The translations under genes and the position numbers were made by a program. This document shows positions 1 to 10,109 of a stretch of 64,000 bases of DNA, in pieces (within the stretch, counting starts at the first letter, position 1; each line of letters begins with the position of its first letter). The notes under the pieces were generated by a model that saw only the letters and a list, made by a program, of their open reading frames with translations, ran no database searches and was not told the origin of the DNA. Source of the DNA: Methylotenera_A sp963701715 (GTDB taxonomy: Bacteria; Pseudomonadota; Gammaproteobacteria; Burkholderiales; Methylophilaceae); NCBI GenBank assembly GCA_963701715.1, contig CAVPAX010000009.1, positions 62,001 through 126,000 on the forward strand. The letters are read 5' to 3'.

Positions 1-2
1 AG

Positions 3-149
3 GAGGCGCAGGAATATACCTGGCAAACATTAAAAAATGCTTTCCGCCCAGGTATGGGGCAATATATCCCTGACCGTTTTTTTTGGGCGCGCGATGAAGA
101 TGATATTGATGAATCAACCAGTGAAAAAGTCTCCCCCATTCAGCATTAA
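3..149 (+). CDS. thiD: Hydroxymethylpyrimidine/phosphomethylpyrimidine kinase, C-terminal end only
   Basis: The reading frame is open from the left edge to a TAA at 147-149 and gives 48 residues, including FRPGMGQYIPDRFFWA and an acidic tail ending SPIQH. This fits the C-terminus of betaproteobacterial ThiD, which phosphorylates HMP and HMP-P for thiamine synthesis. The 5' part lies outside the window, so no catalytic motif can be checked. It overlaps the start of thiE by about 40 bases, which supports a translationally coupled thiD-thiE pair. The call rests on the tail sequence plus context. Confidence 0.7.
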   Translation, partial: EAQEYTWQTLKNAFRPGMGQYIPDRFFWARDEDDIDESTSEKVSPIQH

Positions 150-750
150 TGGTTTATATGCGGTTACGCCGGATGAATTCGGCACAGATCTGCTATGCAA
201 GCAAGTAGAGGCCGCAATACGAGGCGGTGCAAAACTGGTGCAGTATCGCAACAAAATGGCTGATGCCAACTTACGACTTAGGCAGGCGAGCGCGCTGCTG
301 GCGTTATGTCGCAGTTTCGGGGTGCCGCTGGTGATTAATGATCACCTGGATTTATGTGCGAAAATTGATGCAGATGGTTTGCATTTGGGCATGACGGATT
401 GTGATCTGGGGGCAGCCAGGCGTCTGCTCGGTGATGATAAAATCATTGGCGCTTCTTGTTACAATCAACTCGACCTTGCGGTAAAAGCCGAGCAAGCAGG
501 TGCTAGTTATGTGGCGTTTGGTGCATGTTTCGGTTCAGGTACAAAACCTAACGCTACACAAACACCCCTGAGCATATTTACTGAGGCCAAACAAAAAATC
601 GCCATTCCACTAGTCGCCATAGGCGGTATTACTTTAGAGAATGCATCAAGTGTATTACAAGCTGGCGCGGATGCGATAGCGGTGGTTGGTGCACTTTTCA
701 ATGCAAGTGATACTGCAGAAACCAGCCTGCAGTTTACACATTTATTTTAA
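109..750 (+). CDS. thiE: Thiamine-phosphate synthase
   Basis: ThiE joins HMP-PP and thiazole phosphate to form thiamine phosphate in the cytoplasm. The protein has the family landmarks in order: GLYAVTPDE at the start of the TIM barrel, VQYRNK, LVINDHLDLC, DGLHLGM, and near the end VAIGGITLEN and ADAIAVVGAL. From the ATG at 109 it is 213 aa, normal for the family. An in-frame ATG at 94 and another at 37 lie further upstream inside thiD, and no strong ribosome binding site settles the choice. hemL follows after 23 bases, so the two are probably cotranscribed. Confidence 0.93.
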   Translation: MNQPVKKSPPFSINGLYAVTPDEFGTDLLCKQVEAAIRGGAKLVQYRNKMADANLRLRQASALLALCRSFGVPLVINDHLDLCAKIDADGLHLGMTDCDLGAARRLLGDDKIIGASCYNQLDLAVKAEQAGASYVAFGACFGSGTKPNATQTPLSIFTEAKQKIAIPLVAIGGITLENASSVLQAGADAIAVVGALFNASDTAETSLQFTHLF

Positions 751-773
751 CTACATTTATTTAAGCCTACATC

Positions 774-2072
774 ATGACTTCACAAAATCAAATTCTGTTT
801 GAAAAATCACAGCAACTTATTCCTGGCGGCGTAAATTCTCCAGTGCGTGCGTTTCGTAGTGTAGGCGGTACGCCGATATTCTTCAAAAAGGGATTGGGCA
901 GTAAGCTTTGGGATGCCGATGGTAAGCAGTACATTGATTACATAAACTCTTGGGGTCCGATGATTGTTGGCCATGCACACCCAGAGGTTATTTCGGCTGT
1001 GCAAGCGGTTGCAGCCAATAGTTTGTCATTTGGCGCGCCGACAGGTTTAGAGCTGGAGATGGCGGAAGCGATCAATAAGCTAGTGCCCAGCATGGAGCAG
1101 CTGCGGCTGGTGAGTAGCGGCACCGAGGCCACCATGAGCGCTATCCGTGTGGCGAGGGGATTTACAGGGCGCAATAAAATCGTGAAGTTTGAGGGTTGTT
1201 ACCATGGCCATTCGGACGCGCTATTGGTAAAGGCGGGCTCTGGTTTGCTGACATTTAATGATTCAAATTCTAAAGGTGTGCCCAGTTCAGCCGGCGTACC
1301 GGCGGAAGTGGTTGCGGATACGCTCACCCTGGAATACAACAATACGCAAACGCTTAAAGATTTATTCAGCCAGATTGGTGGTCAAATTGCATGTGTGATT
1401 ATTGAGCCGGTCGTTGGCAATATGAATTTAATTGTGCCGAAGATGGAATTTTTGCAGACATTGCGTGAGCTTTGTACCCAACACGGCACGGTGCTGATTT
1501 TTGATGAGGTGATGACAGGTTTTCGTGTGGCATTGGGCGGCGCGCAAGCGCTCTATAACATCAAGCCGGACATGACGACATTGGGCAAAGTCATCGGTGG
1601 CGGCTTGCCAGTGGGCGCGTTTGGTGGACGCAGAGACATCATGAGTTGTCTTGCTCCATTGGGTCCGGTCTATCAGGCAGGTACTTTGTCAGGCAATCCT
1701 GTCGCTGTGACAGCGGGGTTAGTGACGCTCAAATTGATCCAAGAAAGGGGCTTTCATGAAAAACTTACCCTGCAAACTAAAAAGCTAATGGACGGATTGG
1801 TACAGGCAGCTATAGACGCGGGAGTGACCTTCAGTGCACAGAGCGTGGGCGGTATGTTTGGGTTATATTTTATGCAGAGTTGCCCTACTTCTTATGCTGA
1901 GATGATGCAATCTGACAAAGAAGCATTTAATAAGTTTTTCCACAGCATGCTTGATAACGGTGTTTATCTTGGGCCGTCTGCGTTTGAAGCAGGGTTTGTT
2001 TCAGCTGCGCATACAGATGAAGACATTGCATTTACGATTGAAGTTGCAAAAAAAGCATTCTCAGCAATTTGA
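774..2072 (+). CDS. hemL: Glutamate-1-semialdehyde 2,1-aminomutase
   Basis: This PLP enzyme converts glutamate-1-semialdehyde to 5-aminolevulinate in the C5 tetrapyrrole pathway. The 432 aa product is the usual length. It has the N-terminal LIPGGVNSPVRAF signature, the substrate loop SSGTEATMSAIRVARG, the PLP aspartate region LIFDEVMTGFR, and the Schiff-base lysine in TLGKVIGGGLPVGAFGG. It sits directly downstream of thiE. Together with hemE 6 kb away it shows that haem genes cluster loosely here. No anomaly was seen. Confidence 0.97.
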   Translation: MTSQNQILFEKSQQLIPGGVNSPVRAFRSVGGTPIFFKKGLGSKLWDADGKQYIDYINSWGPMIVGHAHPEVISAVQAVAANSLSFGAPTGLELEMAEAINKLVPSMEQLRLVSSGTEATMSAIRVARGFTGRNKIVKFEGCYHGHSDALLVKAGSGLLTFNDSNSKGVPSSAGVPAEVVADTLTLEYNNTQTLKDLFSQIGGQIACVIIEPVVGNMNLIVPKMEFLQTLRELCTQHGTVLIFDEVMTGFRVALGGAQALYNIKPDMTTLGKVIGGGLPVGAFGGRRDIMSCLAPLGPVYQAGTLSGNPVAVTAGLVTLKLIQERGFHEKLTLQTKKLMDGLVQAAIDAGVTFSAQSVGGMFGLYFMQSCPTSYAEMMQSDKEAFNKFFHSMLDNGVYLGPSAFEAGFVSAAHTDEDIAFTIEVAKKAFSAI

Positions 2073-2185
2073 AGCATTATTTTCTCCTATGTAATTGATA
2101 GCTAGACGTTTTAACGGTATTATTGAAGGTTCCGCTAAATGTTTTGAAATTAGATTACTTTAAAATAAGATAAGATCACTAGGCA

Positions 2186-5100
2186 ATGAATATGTCAGTC
2201 GTGTCAGCACCAGAAAATCAGGGTTTATATAATAAACGAAACGAAAAAGATGCCTGTGGCGTTGGTTTTGTAGCGCATATCAAGGGCAAAAAAAGCCACG
2301 AGATTGTTCAGCAAGGCTTGACGCTTTTAACCAATTTAACGCACCGCGGTGCTACGGGCTATGACCCGAAATTGGGCGATGGCGCTGGCTTGCTTATGCA
2401 GATGCCGGATGCATTTATGCGTAACGAGGCGGTCAAAGCTGAATATCAACCTGCCAGAGGCAGGAAAATACGCAGTAGGCAATTTGTTTTTGCCCCAAGA
2501 TCGCAAAGAATCGCGCCACCTGTGAGGCGATAATTGCAAAAATTATTTCTGAAGAGAATCAAACACTGCTTGGTTGGCGCGATGTGCCGGTGGATAATAG
2601 CAATATTGCGGATGCCGCCCGCGATGTAGAACCTTGCATGCGTCAGGTGTTTATTGGCAGAACGCTGTCAGACCAAAATACCTTTGAACGTAAATGTTTT
2701 GTAATTCGCAAACGTGTTGAGCATGCAGTTCGTGCGCTAAATCTAAAAGACAAAGCAGCGTTTTATGTGCCTTCGCTTTCAAGTAGAACGATTGTGTACA
2801 AGGGTATGCTATTAGCCAACGAAGTGGGTGTTTACTACCGTGATTTGGCTGATAAAAGCGTGGTATCAGCGCTTGCATTGGTGCATCAGCGCTTCTCTAC
2901 CAATACCTTCCCAGCATGGGATTTGGCGCATCCTTTCCGCATGATTGCACATAATGGTGAAATTAATACGGTTCAAGGCAATGTGAATTGGATGGCAGCG
3001 CGTCATGAAACCATGAAATCTGCAGTAATTGGCGAAGACTTAGACAAGTTATGGCCATTGATTGCTGAAGGCCAGTCGGATTCGGCCTGCTTTGATAATT
3101 GCTTGGAATTGCTGGTGGCGGGCGGGTACAGCTTACCGCATGCCATGATGATGTTGATCCCAGAAGCCTGGAATAACAATGCGCTGATGGATGAAGAGCG
3201 TCGTGCGTTTTACGAATATCATGCTGCCTTGATGGAGCCATGGGATGGCCCTGCTGCAGTAGCTTTTACTGATGGCAACATGATTGGTGCGACATTAGAT
3301 CGCAATGGCTTGCGTCCCGCACGCTATTTAGTGACTGACGAAGACATTGTGATGATGGCGTCCGAGATGGGTGTGCTGACTTTCCCCCAAGAAAAAATTA
3401 TCAAGAAATGGCGCTTACAGCCAGGAAAAATGTTGTTGATAGACACCCAGCAGGGCAGGATTATTGACGATGCCGAAGTGAAAAGTGAATTAGCATCGGC
3501 TAGACCTTATAAAAAATGGATCGAACAATCACGTTATTTCTTGGGTGATTTGCCAAAGATCGAAAGCCAATTGGAAATGGCGGAAAGCTTACTGGATACG
3601 CAGCAGGCTTTTGGTTATAGCCAGGAAGATATCAAATTTGTATTACAGCCGATGATTGCTAATGGCGAAGAAGGTGCTGGCTCAATGGGTAATGATGCGG
3701 CTTTGCCCGTCTTATCCAATAAAGCAAAATCGCTTTATAACTATTTCAAACAGTTATTTGCGCAAGTGACCAACCCGCCGATTGACCCAATTCGTGAAGA
3801 ACTGGTCATGTCCTTGGTGACGTTTATCGGCCCTAAACCTAATTTGCTGAGCGTGGATGAAACGAATCCGCCACTACGTTTAGAAGCCAGCCAGCCTGTA
3901 CTTACTTTAAGTGAATTAGAACAATTAAAGAATATTGGTGTTTCGACTAAAGGCCAATTTAAATCATTAGTGTTAGATATTACTTATGATGCCAAATTAG
4001 GTAAAGCAGGCATGGGTAATGCGATTGCCAATTTAAATAAAGCAGCAGAAAAAGCAGTACATGATGGTTTTAATGTATTAATTTTGTCAGATAGAGCAAT
4101 TTCGAAAAATCGCATGGCCATTCCAGCATTGCTGGCATGTTCCGCCACGCATGGATATCTAGTGAAAACTGGATTGCGAACCAGTACAGGCTTGGTGATA
4201 GACACCGGTTCTGCGCGTGAGGTACATCATTTTGCTTTGTTGGCCGGTTACGGGGCTGAGGCAGTTTGTCCTTGGCTTGCATTGGAAACCATCAGCCACC
4301 TTGCCAGTGATCATTATATAGCTGGTAAAAATTTCGTTAAGGCAATAGGTAAAGGTTTATATAAAGTCATGTCCAAAATGGGCATCTCAACATATCAATC
4401 TTACTGCGGTGCACAAATTTTTGAAGCTATAGGCTTGAATTCAGCTTTTATCAGCAAATATTTCACAGGCACAGCCTCGCAGATTGAAGGTATTGGACTG
4501 GAAGAAGTGGCAGAAGAAGCATTGCGATTGCATAATCAAGCTTTTGGTAACGATCCTGTGCTGATGAATCAGTTGGATGCCGGTGGTGAATATGCTTTCC
4601 GTGTACGTGGTGAAGAGCATATGTGGACGCCGGAAACCATTGCCAAGTTGCAAAATGCAACGCGCACCAACAAGTTTGATACTTACAAAGAGTACGCTAA
4701 ATTAATTAACGACCAAACACGCCACTATAAAACCTTACGCGGTTTATTTGAGATTAAACAGGCAGGTAGCGCAATTCCGCTCGACAGCGTAGAACCAGCT
4801 AAAGAAATCGTAAAACGCTTTGCCACAGGCGCGATGTCGTTAGGATCTATATCAACGGAAGCGCATACAACTTTAGCTATTGCTATGAATCGTATCGGTG
4901 GTAAATCTAACACCGGCGAAGGCGGTGAGGATGCCAAGCGTTTTGTTCCTGTAACTGCAGACACTAGTGTGGCAGCGGTAATTGGCAAAGATTTAATTGA
5001 GGCCGATATTCCACTTAAAGCAGGAGATTCGATGCGTTCGCGCATCAAACAAGTGGCTTCGGGGCGTTTTGGTGTGACAGCAGATTATCTTGCTTCAGCC

Positions 5101-6807
5101 GATCAAATCCAAATAAAAATGGCACAAGGCGCTAAACCAGGTGAAGGTGGTCAGTTACCCGGTCATAAGGTGAGCCCATACATCGCCAAGCTGCGATTCA
5201 GCGTACCCGGTGTAGGCCTGATTTCACCACCGCCACATCATGACATATATTCAATAGAAGACTTGGCGCAGCTGATCCATGATCTGAAAAATGCCAATCC
5301 TAAGGCATCTATTTCTGTGAAACTGGTTTCAGAGACAGGTGTTGGCACAGTAGCGGCAGGTGTGGCAAAAGCGAAATCTGATCATATTGTGATTGCCGGG
5401 CATGATGGTGGCACCGGCGCATCGCCTATTTCATCTATTAAGCATGCAGGTACGCCGTGGGAGCTGGGCTTGGCAGAGACACAGCAGACGCTTGTGCTGA
5501 ATCAATTGCGCGGTCGTGTGATTGTACAAGTGGATGGCCAAATGAAAACAGGCCGTGATGTATTGATTGGCGCATTGTTAGGCGCAGATGAGTTTGGTTT
5601 TGCCACCGCACCATTGGTGGTAGAGGGCTGTATTATGATGCGTAAATGTCACCTCAACACGTGCCCTGTGGGCGTGGCCACGCAAGACCCGGTGTTGCGC
5701 AAGAAGTTTACTGGTCAGCCTGAACATGTGGTGAATTTCTTTTTCTTTATTGCGGAAGAGGTACGTGAGTTGATGGCAAGCATTGGTATTGCAAAATTCG
5801 ATGATTTAATTGGACGCAGTGATTTGCTCGATACGAAGGCGGGTATCGATCACTGGAAAATTCATGGTTTGGACTTCAGCAAAATTTTCCACCAGCCGAA
5901 TATGCCCACCAGCGTTGCCCGCAAAAACAATGATATGCAGGATCATGGCTTGGCAAATGCGCTGGATAACAAGCTTATTGAAATGGCAAAACCTGCTCTG
6001 GAAAAAGGCAAAAAAGTGATGATTGATTTGCCGATTACCAATACTAATCGCACGGTTGGTACCATGCTCTCTAATCAGGTGGCTGTGCGCTACGGCAATG
6101 TCGGCCTTGCGGATGACACGATTCATGTGAAATTTACAGGCACCTCAGGCCAAAGTTTCGCGGCATTTTTAGCCAAAGGTGTAACTTTTGATTTGACAGG
6201 CGAAGGCAATGACTATGTAGGTAAGGGCTTATGTGGCGGTCGTATTATTATTAAGCCACCGACAGCATTTAGAGGTATCCCACATGAAAATATTATTATC
6301 GGTAATACAGTAATGTATGGCGCAACCACAGGTGAAGCCTTCTTTAACGGTGTGGCAGGTGAGCGTTTCTGTGTGCGTAACTCAGGTGCCAGTGCCGTAG
6401 TTGAGGGTGTAGGGAATCACGGTTGTGAATACATGACAGGTGGCACGGTTGTGGTGCTTGGACTAACCGGGCAGAACTTTGCCGCCGGGATGAGTGGCGG
6501 TGTAGCCTTTGTATATGACGAGGACGGCTTGTTTGCCAAACGCTGTAATATGAACATGGTGTCATTGGAAAGAGTAATGCATGTCGATCAAGTGCCTGCA
6601 GATGCAGTGCATCACCTTGATCAGCCCGATGAAGTGACTTTGCTATCCTTAATTAAACAACATATTAATTACACTGATAGTGTGCGTGCTAAGGCGATAC
6701 TCGCCGATTGGGAAAACGCACGTGACAAATTTATCAAAGTCATGCCTAACGAATATAAACGCGCATTAATTGAACTCGCTGAAGATAAAGTACTGGTGGC
6801 CGCATAA
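2186..6807 (+). CDS. gltB: Glutamate synthase (NADPH) large subunit, interrupted by two frameshifts near its 5' end
   Basis: GltB carries the glutaminase and FMN/3Fe-4S synthase domains of GOGAT. The N-terminal class-II amidotransferase part begins at 2186 (KDACGVGFVAHIKG holds the nucleophile Cys) and reads to about 2441. The correct reading then moves to another frame (NLPEAGKYAVGNLFLP from 2442), and again near 2518 into the long frame that runs to 6807. The rest is intact: FGVTADYLASADQIQIKMAQGAKPGEGGQLPG spans the synthase core, CHLNTCPVGVATQ holds the Fe-S cysteines, and the C-terminal GXGXG beta-helix follows. The restored length is about 1540 aa, as expected. Each shift equals one added or two missing bases. 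Because downstream coding is perfect and gltD overlaps it, sequence error is likelier than gene loss. Confidence 0.9.
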
Positions 6808-8234
6808 TGGGTAAAGCAACAGGTTTTATGGAATTTGAAAGACTGTCCGAGGCAAGTTTGCCGGTGCAGGACCGCATCAAAAATTACAAAGAATTCGTGC
6901 TGCATTTAACAGACGACCAAGCCAAGCAACAAGGCGCACGCTGCATGGACTGCGGTATACCTTTCTGTACGACGGGTTGCCCGATCAACAACATCATTCC
7001 TGACTGGAACGATTTGGTGTATCACCAGGATTGGCGCGGCGCGATTGATGTACTGCATTCAACCAATAACTTCCCGGAGTTTACAGGTCGCGTTTGTCCA
7101 GCACCATGTGAAGCTGCATGTACTTTAAATATTAATAATGATGCAGTGGGGATAAAATCTATCGAGCATGCCATTATTGATAAAGCATGGGAAAAAGATT
7201 GGGTAAAACCACAAATCAATCCTAATAAAACAGGCAAAAGAATAGCGATAGTAGGTTCTGGCCCTGCAGGTTTAGCTGCAGCACAGCAGCTTGCACGTGC
7301 CGGTCACAGCGTTACAGTGGTAGAAAAAAATGACCGCATTGGTGGCTTGCTGCGTTATGGTATTCCTGATTTTAAAATGGAAAAGTCTCACATCGATCGC
7401 CGTATGGTACAAATGCAAGCCGAGGGCGTAGAGTTCAAAGTGAATCAGCATGTAGGTCAGAATGTGAACGCGAATGATTTGCTCAAACAATATGACGCTG
7501 TCATTTTGGCCGGTGGTGCAGAGCAGCCCCGTGATTTGCCGGTGCCGGGTCGCGAACTAGGCGGCGTGATGTTTGCGATGGACTTTTTACCCGCACAAAA
7601 TAAGGTGGTTGCAGGTGATGCTGTACCTAATCAGGTGAAGGCTACTAACAAGCATGTGGTTGTGATTGGTGGTGGTGATACCGGCTCAGATTGTGTAGGC
7701 ACATCAAACCGTCATGGTGCTTTGAGCGTTACGCAGTTCGAATTGATGCCGCGTCCTCCAGAAAAAGAAAATAAAGAACTGGTATGGCCAAACTGGCCGC
7801 TCAAACTTCGTACCTCTAGCAGCCATGAAGAAGGCGCCAATCGTGATTGGTCGGTAACAACCAAAGAGCTCATTGGCGAAAATGGTAAAGTGACTGCATT
7901 AAAAGGCGCGCGTGTTGAGTGGAAAGATGGCAAGATGAGCGAGATTGCGGGTTCTGAGTTTATTATCAAAGCAGACCTCGTGTTATTGGCAATGGGCTTT
8001 GTATCGCCTGTGCAAAAAGTGCTTGAAGCCTTTGGCGTAGAAAAAGATGCGCGAGGCAATGCCAAAGCTACAATCGATGGAGATGGCTGTTACAAAACCA
8101 ATGTAAATAAAGTATTTGCTGCTGGAGATATGCGCCGCGGCCAATCACTGGTAGTGTGGGCAATTCGCGAAGGCCGTCAATGTGCGAGGGAAGTTGATGC
8201 ATTCTTGATGGGTTCATCGACATTGCCCCGTTAA
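6807..8234 (+). CDS. gltD: Glutamate synthase (NADPH) small subunit
   Basis: GltD passes electrons from NADPH through FAD and 4Fe-4S clusters to GltB. The 475 aa product has the N-terminal cysteine motif CMDCGIPFCTTGCP with further cysteines in GRVCPAPCEAAC, the FAD-binding Rossmann motif IVGSGPAGLAAA, the NADPH-binding VIGGGDTGSDC, and a C-terminal VFAAGDMRRGQSLVVWAI. Its ATG overlaps the gltB stop (TAATG at 6805-6809), so translation is coupled. A strong terminator follows. Confidence 0.97.
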   Translation: MGKATGFMEFERLSEASLPVQDRIKNYKEFVLHLTDDQAKQQGARCMDCGIPFCTTGCPINNIIPDWNDLVYHQDWRGAIDVLHSTNNFPEFTGRVCPAPCEAACTLNINNDAVGIKSIEHAIIDKAWEKDWVKPQINPNKTGKRIAIVGSGPAGLAAAQQLARAGHSVTVVEKNDRIGGLLRYGIPDFKMEKSHIDRRMVQMQAEGVEFKVNQHVGQNVNANDLLKQYDAVILAGGAEQPRDLPVPGRELGGVMFAMDFLPAQNKVVAGDAVPNQVKATNKHVVVIGGGDTGSDCVGTSNRHGALSVTQFELMPRPPEKENKELVWPNWPLKLRTSSSHEEGANRDWSVTTKELIGENGKVTALKGARVEWKDGKMSEIAGSEFIIKADLVLLAMGFVSPVQKVLEAFGVEKDARGNAKATIDGDGCYKTNVNKVFAAGDMRRGQSLVVWAIREGRQCAREVDAFLMGSSTLPR

Positions 8235-8257
8235 TGTTAAAACGGAATCAAAACTAA

Positions 8258-8291
8258 GGATGCAAAATAAGATTGTTTTGCATCCTTTTTT
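8258..8291 (+). terminator. Rho-independent terminator after gltBD
   Basis: A perfect 10 bp stem (GGATGCAAAA paired with TTTTGCATCC) with an 8-base loop is followed by six T residues. It lies 23 bases after the gltD stop and just before hemE, so hemE probably has its own promoter or depends on readthrough. Confidence 0.85.
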
Positions 8292-8305
8292 ATTAGGTAA
8301 ATAAA

Positions 8306-9370
8306 ATGACTCAACTGAAAAACGATACTTTTCTGCGCGCCTTAATGCGTCAACCTACTGAATATACTCCAGTATGGATGATGCGTCAGGCTGGACGATA
8401 TTTGCCTGAGTATCGCGAAAGCCGCAAAAAAGCAGGCAGTTTTCTGCAGTTGTGTAAAAGCAAAGAATTTGCCACCGAAGTGACGATTCAACCGCTGGAT
8501 CGCTACCCTCTTTTGGATGCGTCTATTTTGTTTTCAGATATTCTTACTGTGCCAGATGCGATGGGTCTAGGGCTCTATTTTGAAGAAGGTGAAGGTCCAA
8601 AATTTGAGCGTACCTTGCAACAGGAAGCTGATATTCAAAAATTAACTGTACCGGATATGGCCAAATTGCAATATGTGTTTGATGCGGTGAGCAGCATCCG
8701 TAAAGCGCTTAACGGACGTGTGCCCTTGATTGGTTTTTCAGGTAGCCCGTGGACACTTGCGACTTACATGGTGGAAGGTAAAGGCGGCACAGACTTTTTA
8801 ACCACTAAAAAAATGGCCTATGCGCGTCCGGATCTATTGCACCATATTTTAGAGACTACGGCACAAGCAGTCATTCAGTACCTGAACGCACAAATCGCGG
8901 CAGGTGCCCAAGCGGTAATGATATTTGACTCATGGGGCGGCGCACTTTCGCATAATGCGTATGTAGAGTTTTCACTGAATTACATGCAAAAAATTGTGGA
9001 AGGTTTAACTAAAGACAGTGAAGGCCGCAAAGTGCCCAGTATCGTTTTTACCAAGGGCGGTGCACTATGGTTAGAGGCACAAGCTGAAATTGGTTCTGAT
9101 GCACTAGGTTTGGATTGGACGATAGAGATTGGGCAAGCCCGCAAACGTGTGGGTGATAAAGTTGCATTACAAGGTAATCTTGATCCAGCTATTTTATTAT
9201 CAACCCCAGATGCAATCGAGAAGGAAGTTGCCAGCATTCTGGCTAGCTATGGTCATGGCAATGGGCATGTGTTTAATCTAGGCCATGGCATTACTCAGTG
9301 GACGCCACCTGACAACGCTGCGGTGATGCTTAATGCTGTGCGGGAATATAGTAAACAATATCACCAATAA
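8306..9370 (+). CDS. hemE: Uroporphyrinogen decarboxylase
   Basis: HemE removes four carboxyl groups from uroporphyrinogen III to give coproporphyrinogen III. The 354 aa protein starts with the signature PVWMMRQAGRYLPEYR, carries the substrate-contact motif GFSGSPWTLATYMVEG and the conserved FDSWGGALS, and ends with the family's FNLGHGITQWTPPDN. Length and motifs are standard. It ends in a bidirectional terminator shared with the convergent cytochrome gene. Confidence 0.97.
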   Translation: MTQLKNDTFLRALMRQPTEYTPVWMMRQAGRYLPEYRESRKKAGSFLQLCKSKEFATEVTIQPLDRYPLLDASILFSDILTVPDAMGLGLYFEEGEGPKFERTLQQEADIQKLTVPDMAKLQYVFDAVSSIRKALNGRVPLIGFSGSPWTLATYMVEGKGGTDFLTTKKMAYARPDLLHHILETTAQAVIQYLNAQIAAGAQAVMIFDSWGGALSHNAYVEFSLNYMQKIVEGLTKDSEGRKVPSIVFTKGGALWLEAQAEIGSDALGLDWTIEIGQARKRVGDKVALQGNLDPAILLSTPDAIEKEVASILASYGHGNGHVFNLGHGITQWTPPDNAAVMLNAVREYSKQYHQ

Positions 9371-9371
9371 T

Positions 9372-9399
9372 AAAAAAGCCAGAAATTTCTGGCTTTTTT
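9372..9399. terminator. Bidirectional terminator between hemE and cytochrome b561
   Basis: AAAAAAGCCAGAAA pairs with TTTCTGGCTTTTTT in a near-perfect inverted repeat with A and T tracts on the two flanks. It can stop transcription of hemE (plus) and of the b561 gene (minus). Confidence 0.85.
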
Positions 9400-9400
9400 A

Positions 9401-10000
9401 TTATTTCAGTGACATTCGCTTCATGGTGTCATCTTTATCAATTAACTTGTGTTTTAGTGCACCCACAATATGAATAATAATGATTAGAAGTAAGATTGCA
9501 CCGATGGTTTCGTGCACTTCCTTGAATACTTCACGCAAGTTTTTGTTATCTAACCCGCCTATAAAATCGATACCGAACCACATCACGCCATATTTGCTAT
9601 TAATCGCCATCACAAGACCGCTTAGAGGCATGGCTATCATGAGCAGATAAAGTAGATGGTGAGCGCCTGTGGCAAGTTTTTTTTCCCACGCTTTATACGA
9701 GCTTAGCATGGCGGGTGGACGATGAGTGATGCGCCAGAAGACGCGGAAGACGATTAAAGCCAACAGTGTTATACCGATAGATTTATGCAAATTAAAATAA
9801 AATGTTCTGGGGCTGACTGCCTCGGTGAGATTCCAGGTGTAGATGCCTAAATCGAATACATCGAACGCCATTTGTTTAGCGGCATCTTTAGGAATCTCGT
9901 GCATGTACCAGCCAAGACCGAACATGAAAAAGATGCCAAGTGCTATGAGGCCATGCAAAATAATAGCCGTTTTAGTGTAATGTATTGATACCTGATTCAT
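9401..10000 (-). CDS. Cytochrome b561 family di-haem membrane protein
   Basis: The 199 aa protein has four predicted membrane segments with histidines in family positions: ILHGLIALGIFF (segment 1), HKSIGITLLALIVFR (2), AHHLLYLLMIAMPLSG (3), and HETIGAILLLIIIIHIVGALKH (4). Bacterial b561 proteins pass electrons between the quinone pool and periplasmic partners. It is transcribed away from the metallo-hydrolase lipoprotein at 10110 across a 109-base divergent promoter region. That pairing is reminiscent of quinoprotein/cytochrome modules in methylotrophs. The physiological partner cannot be read from the sequence. Confidence 0.9.
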   Translation of the reverse strand: MNQVSIHYTKTAIILHGLIALGIFFMFGLGWYMHEIPKDAAKQMAFDVFDLGIYTWNLTEAVSPRTFYFNLHKSIGITLLALIVFRVFWRITHRPPAMLSSYKAWEKKLATGAHHLLYLLMIAMPLSGLVMAINSKYGVMWFGIDFIGGLDNKNLREVFKEVHETIGAILLLIIIIHIVGALKHKLIDKDDTMKRMSLK

Positions 10001-10109
10001 AGTAATATGGTTTCCGAAATAAGATAATAGCTATGTGACACTCGTCACAATAGATTGTTGCATCTAAGGGCAGTATTCTAAACGCTTAGTTAAGCTAAAG
10101 GAAAGAATC

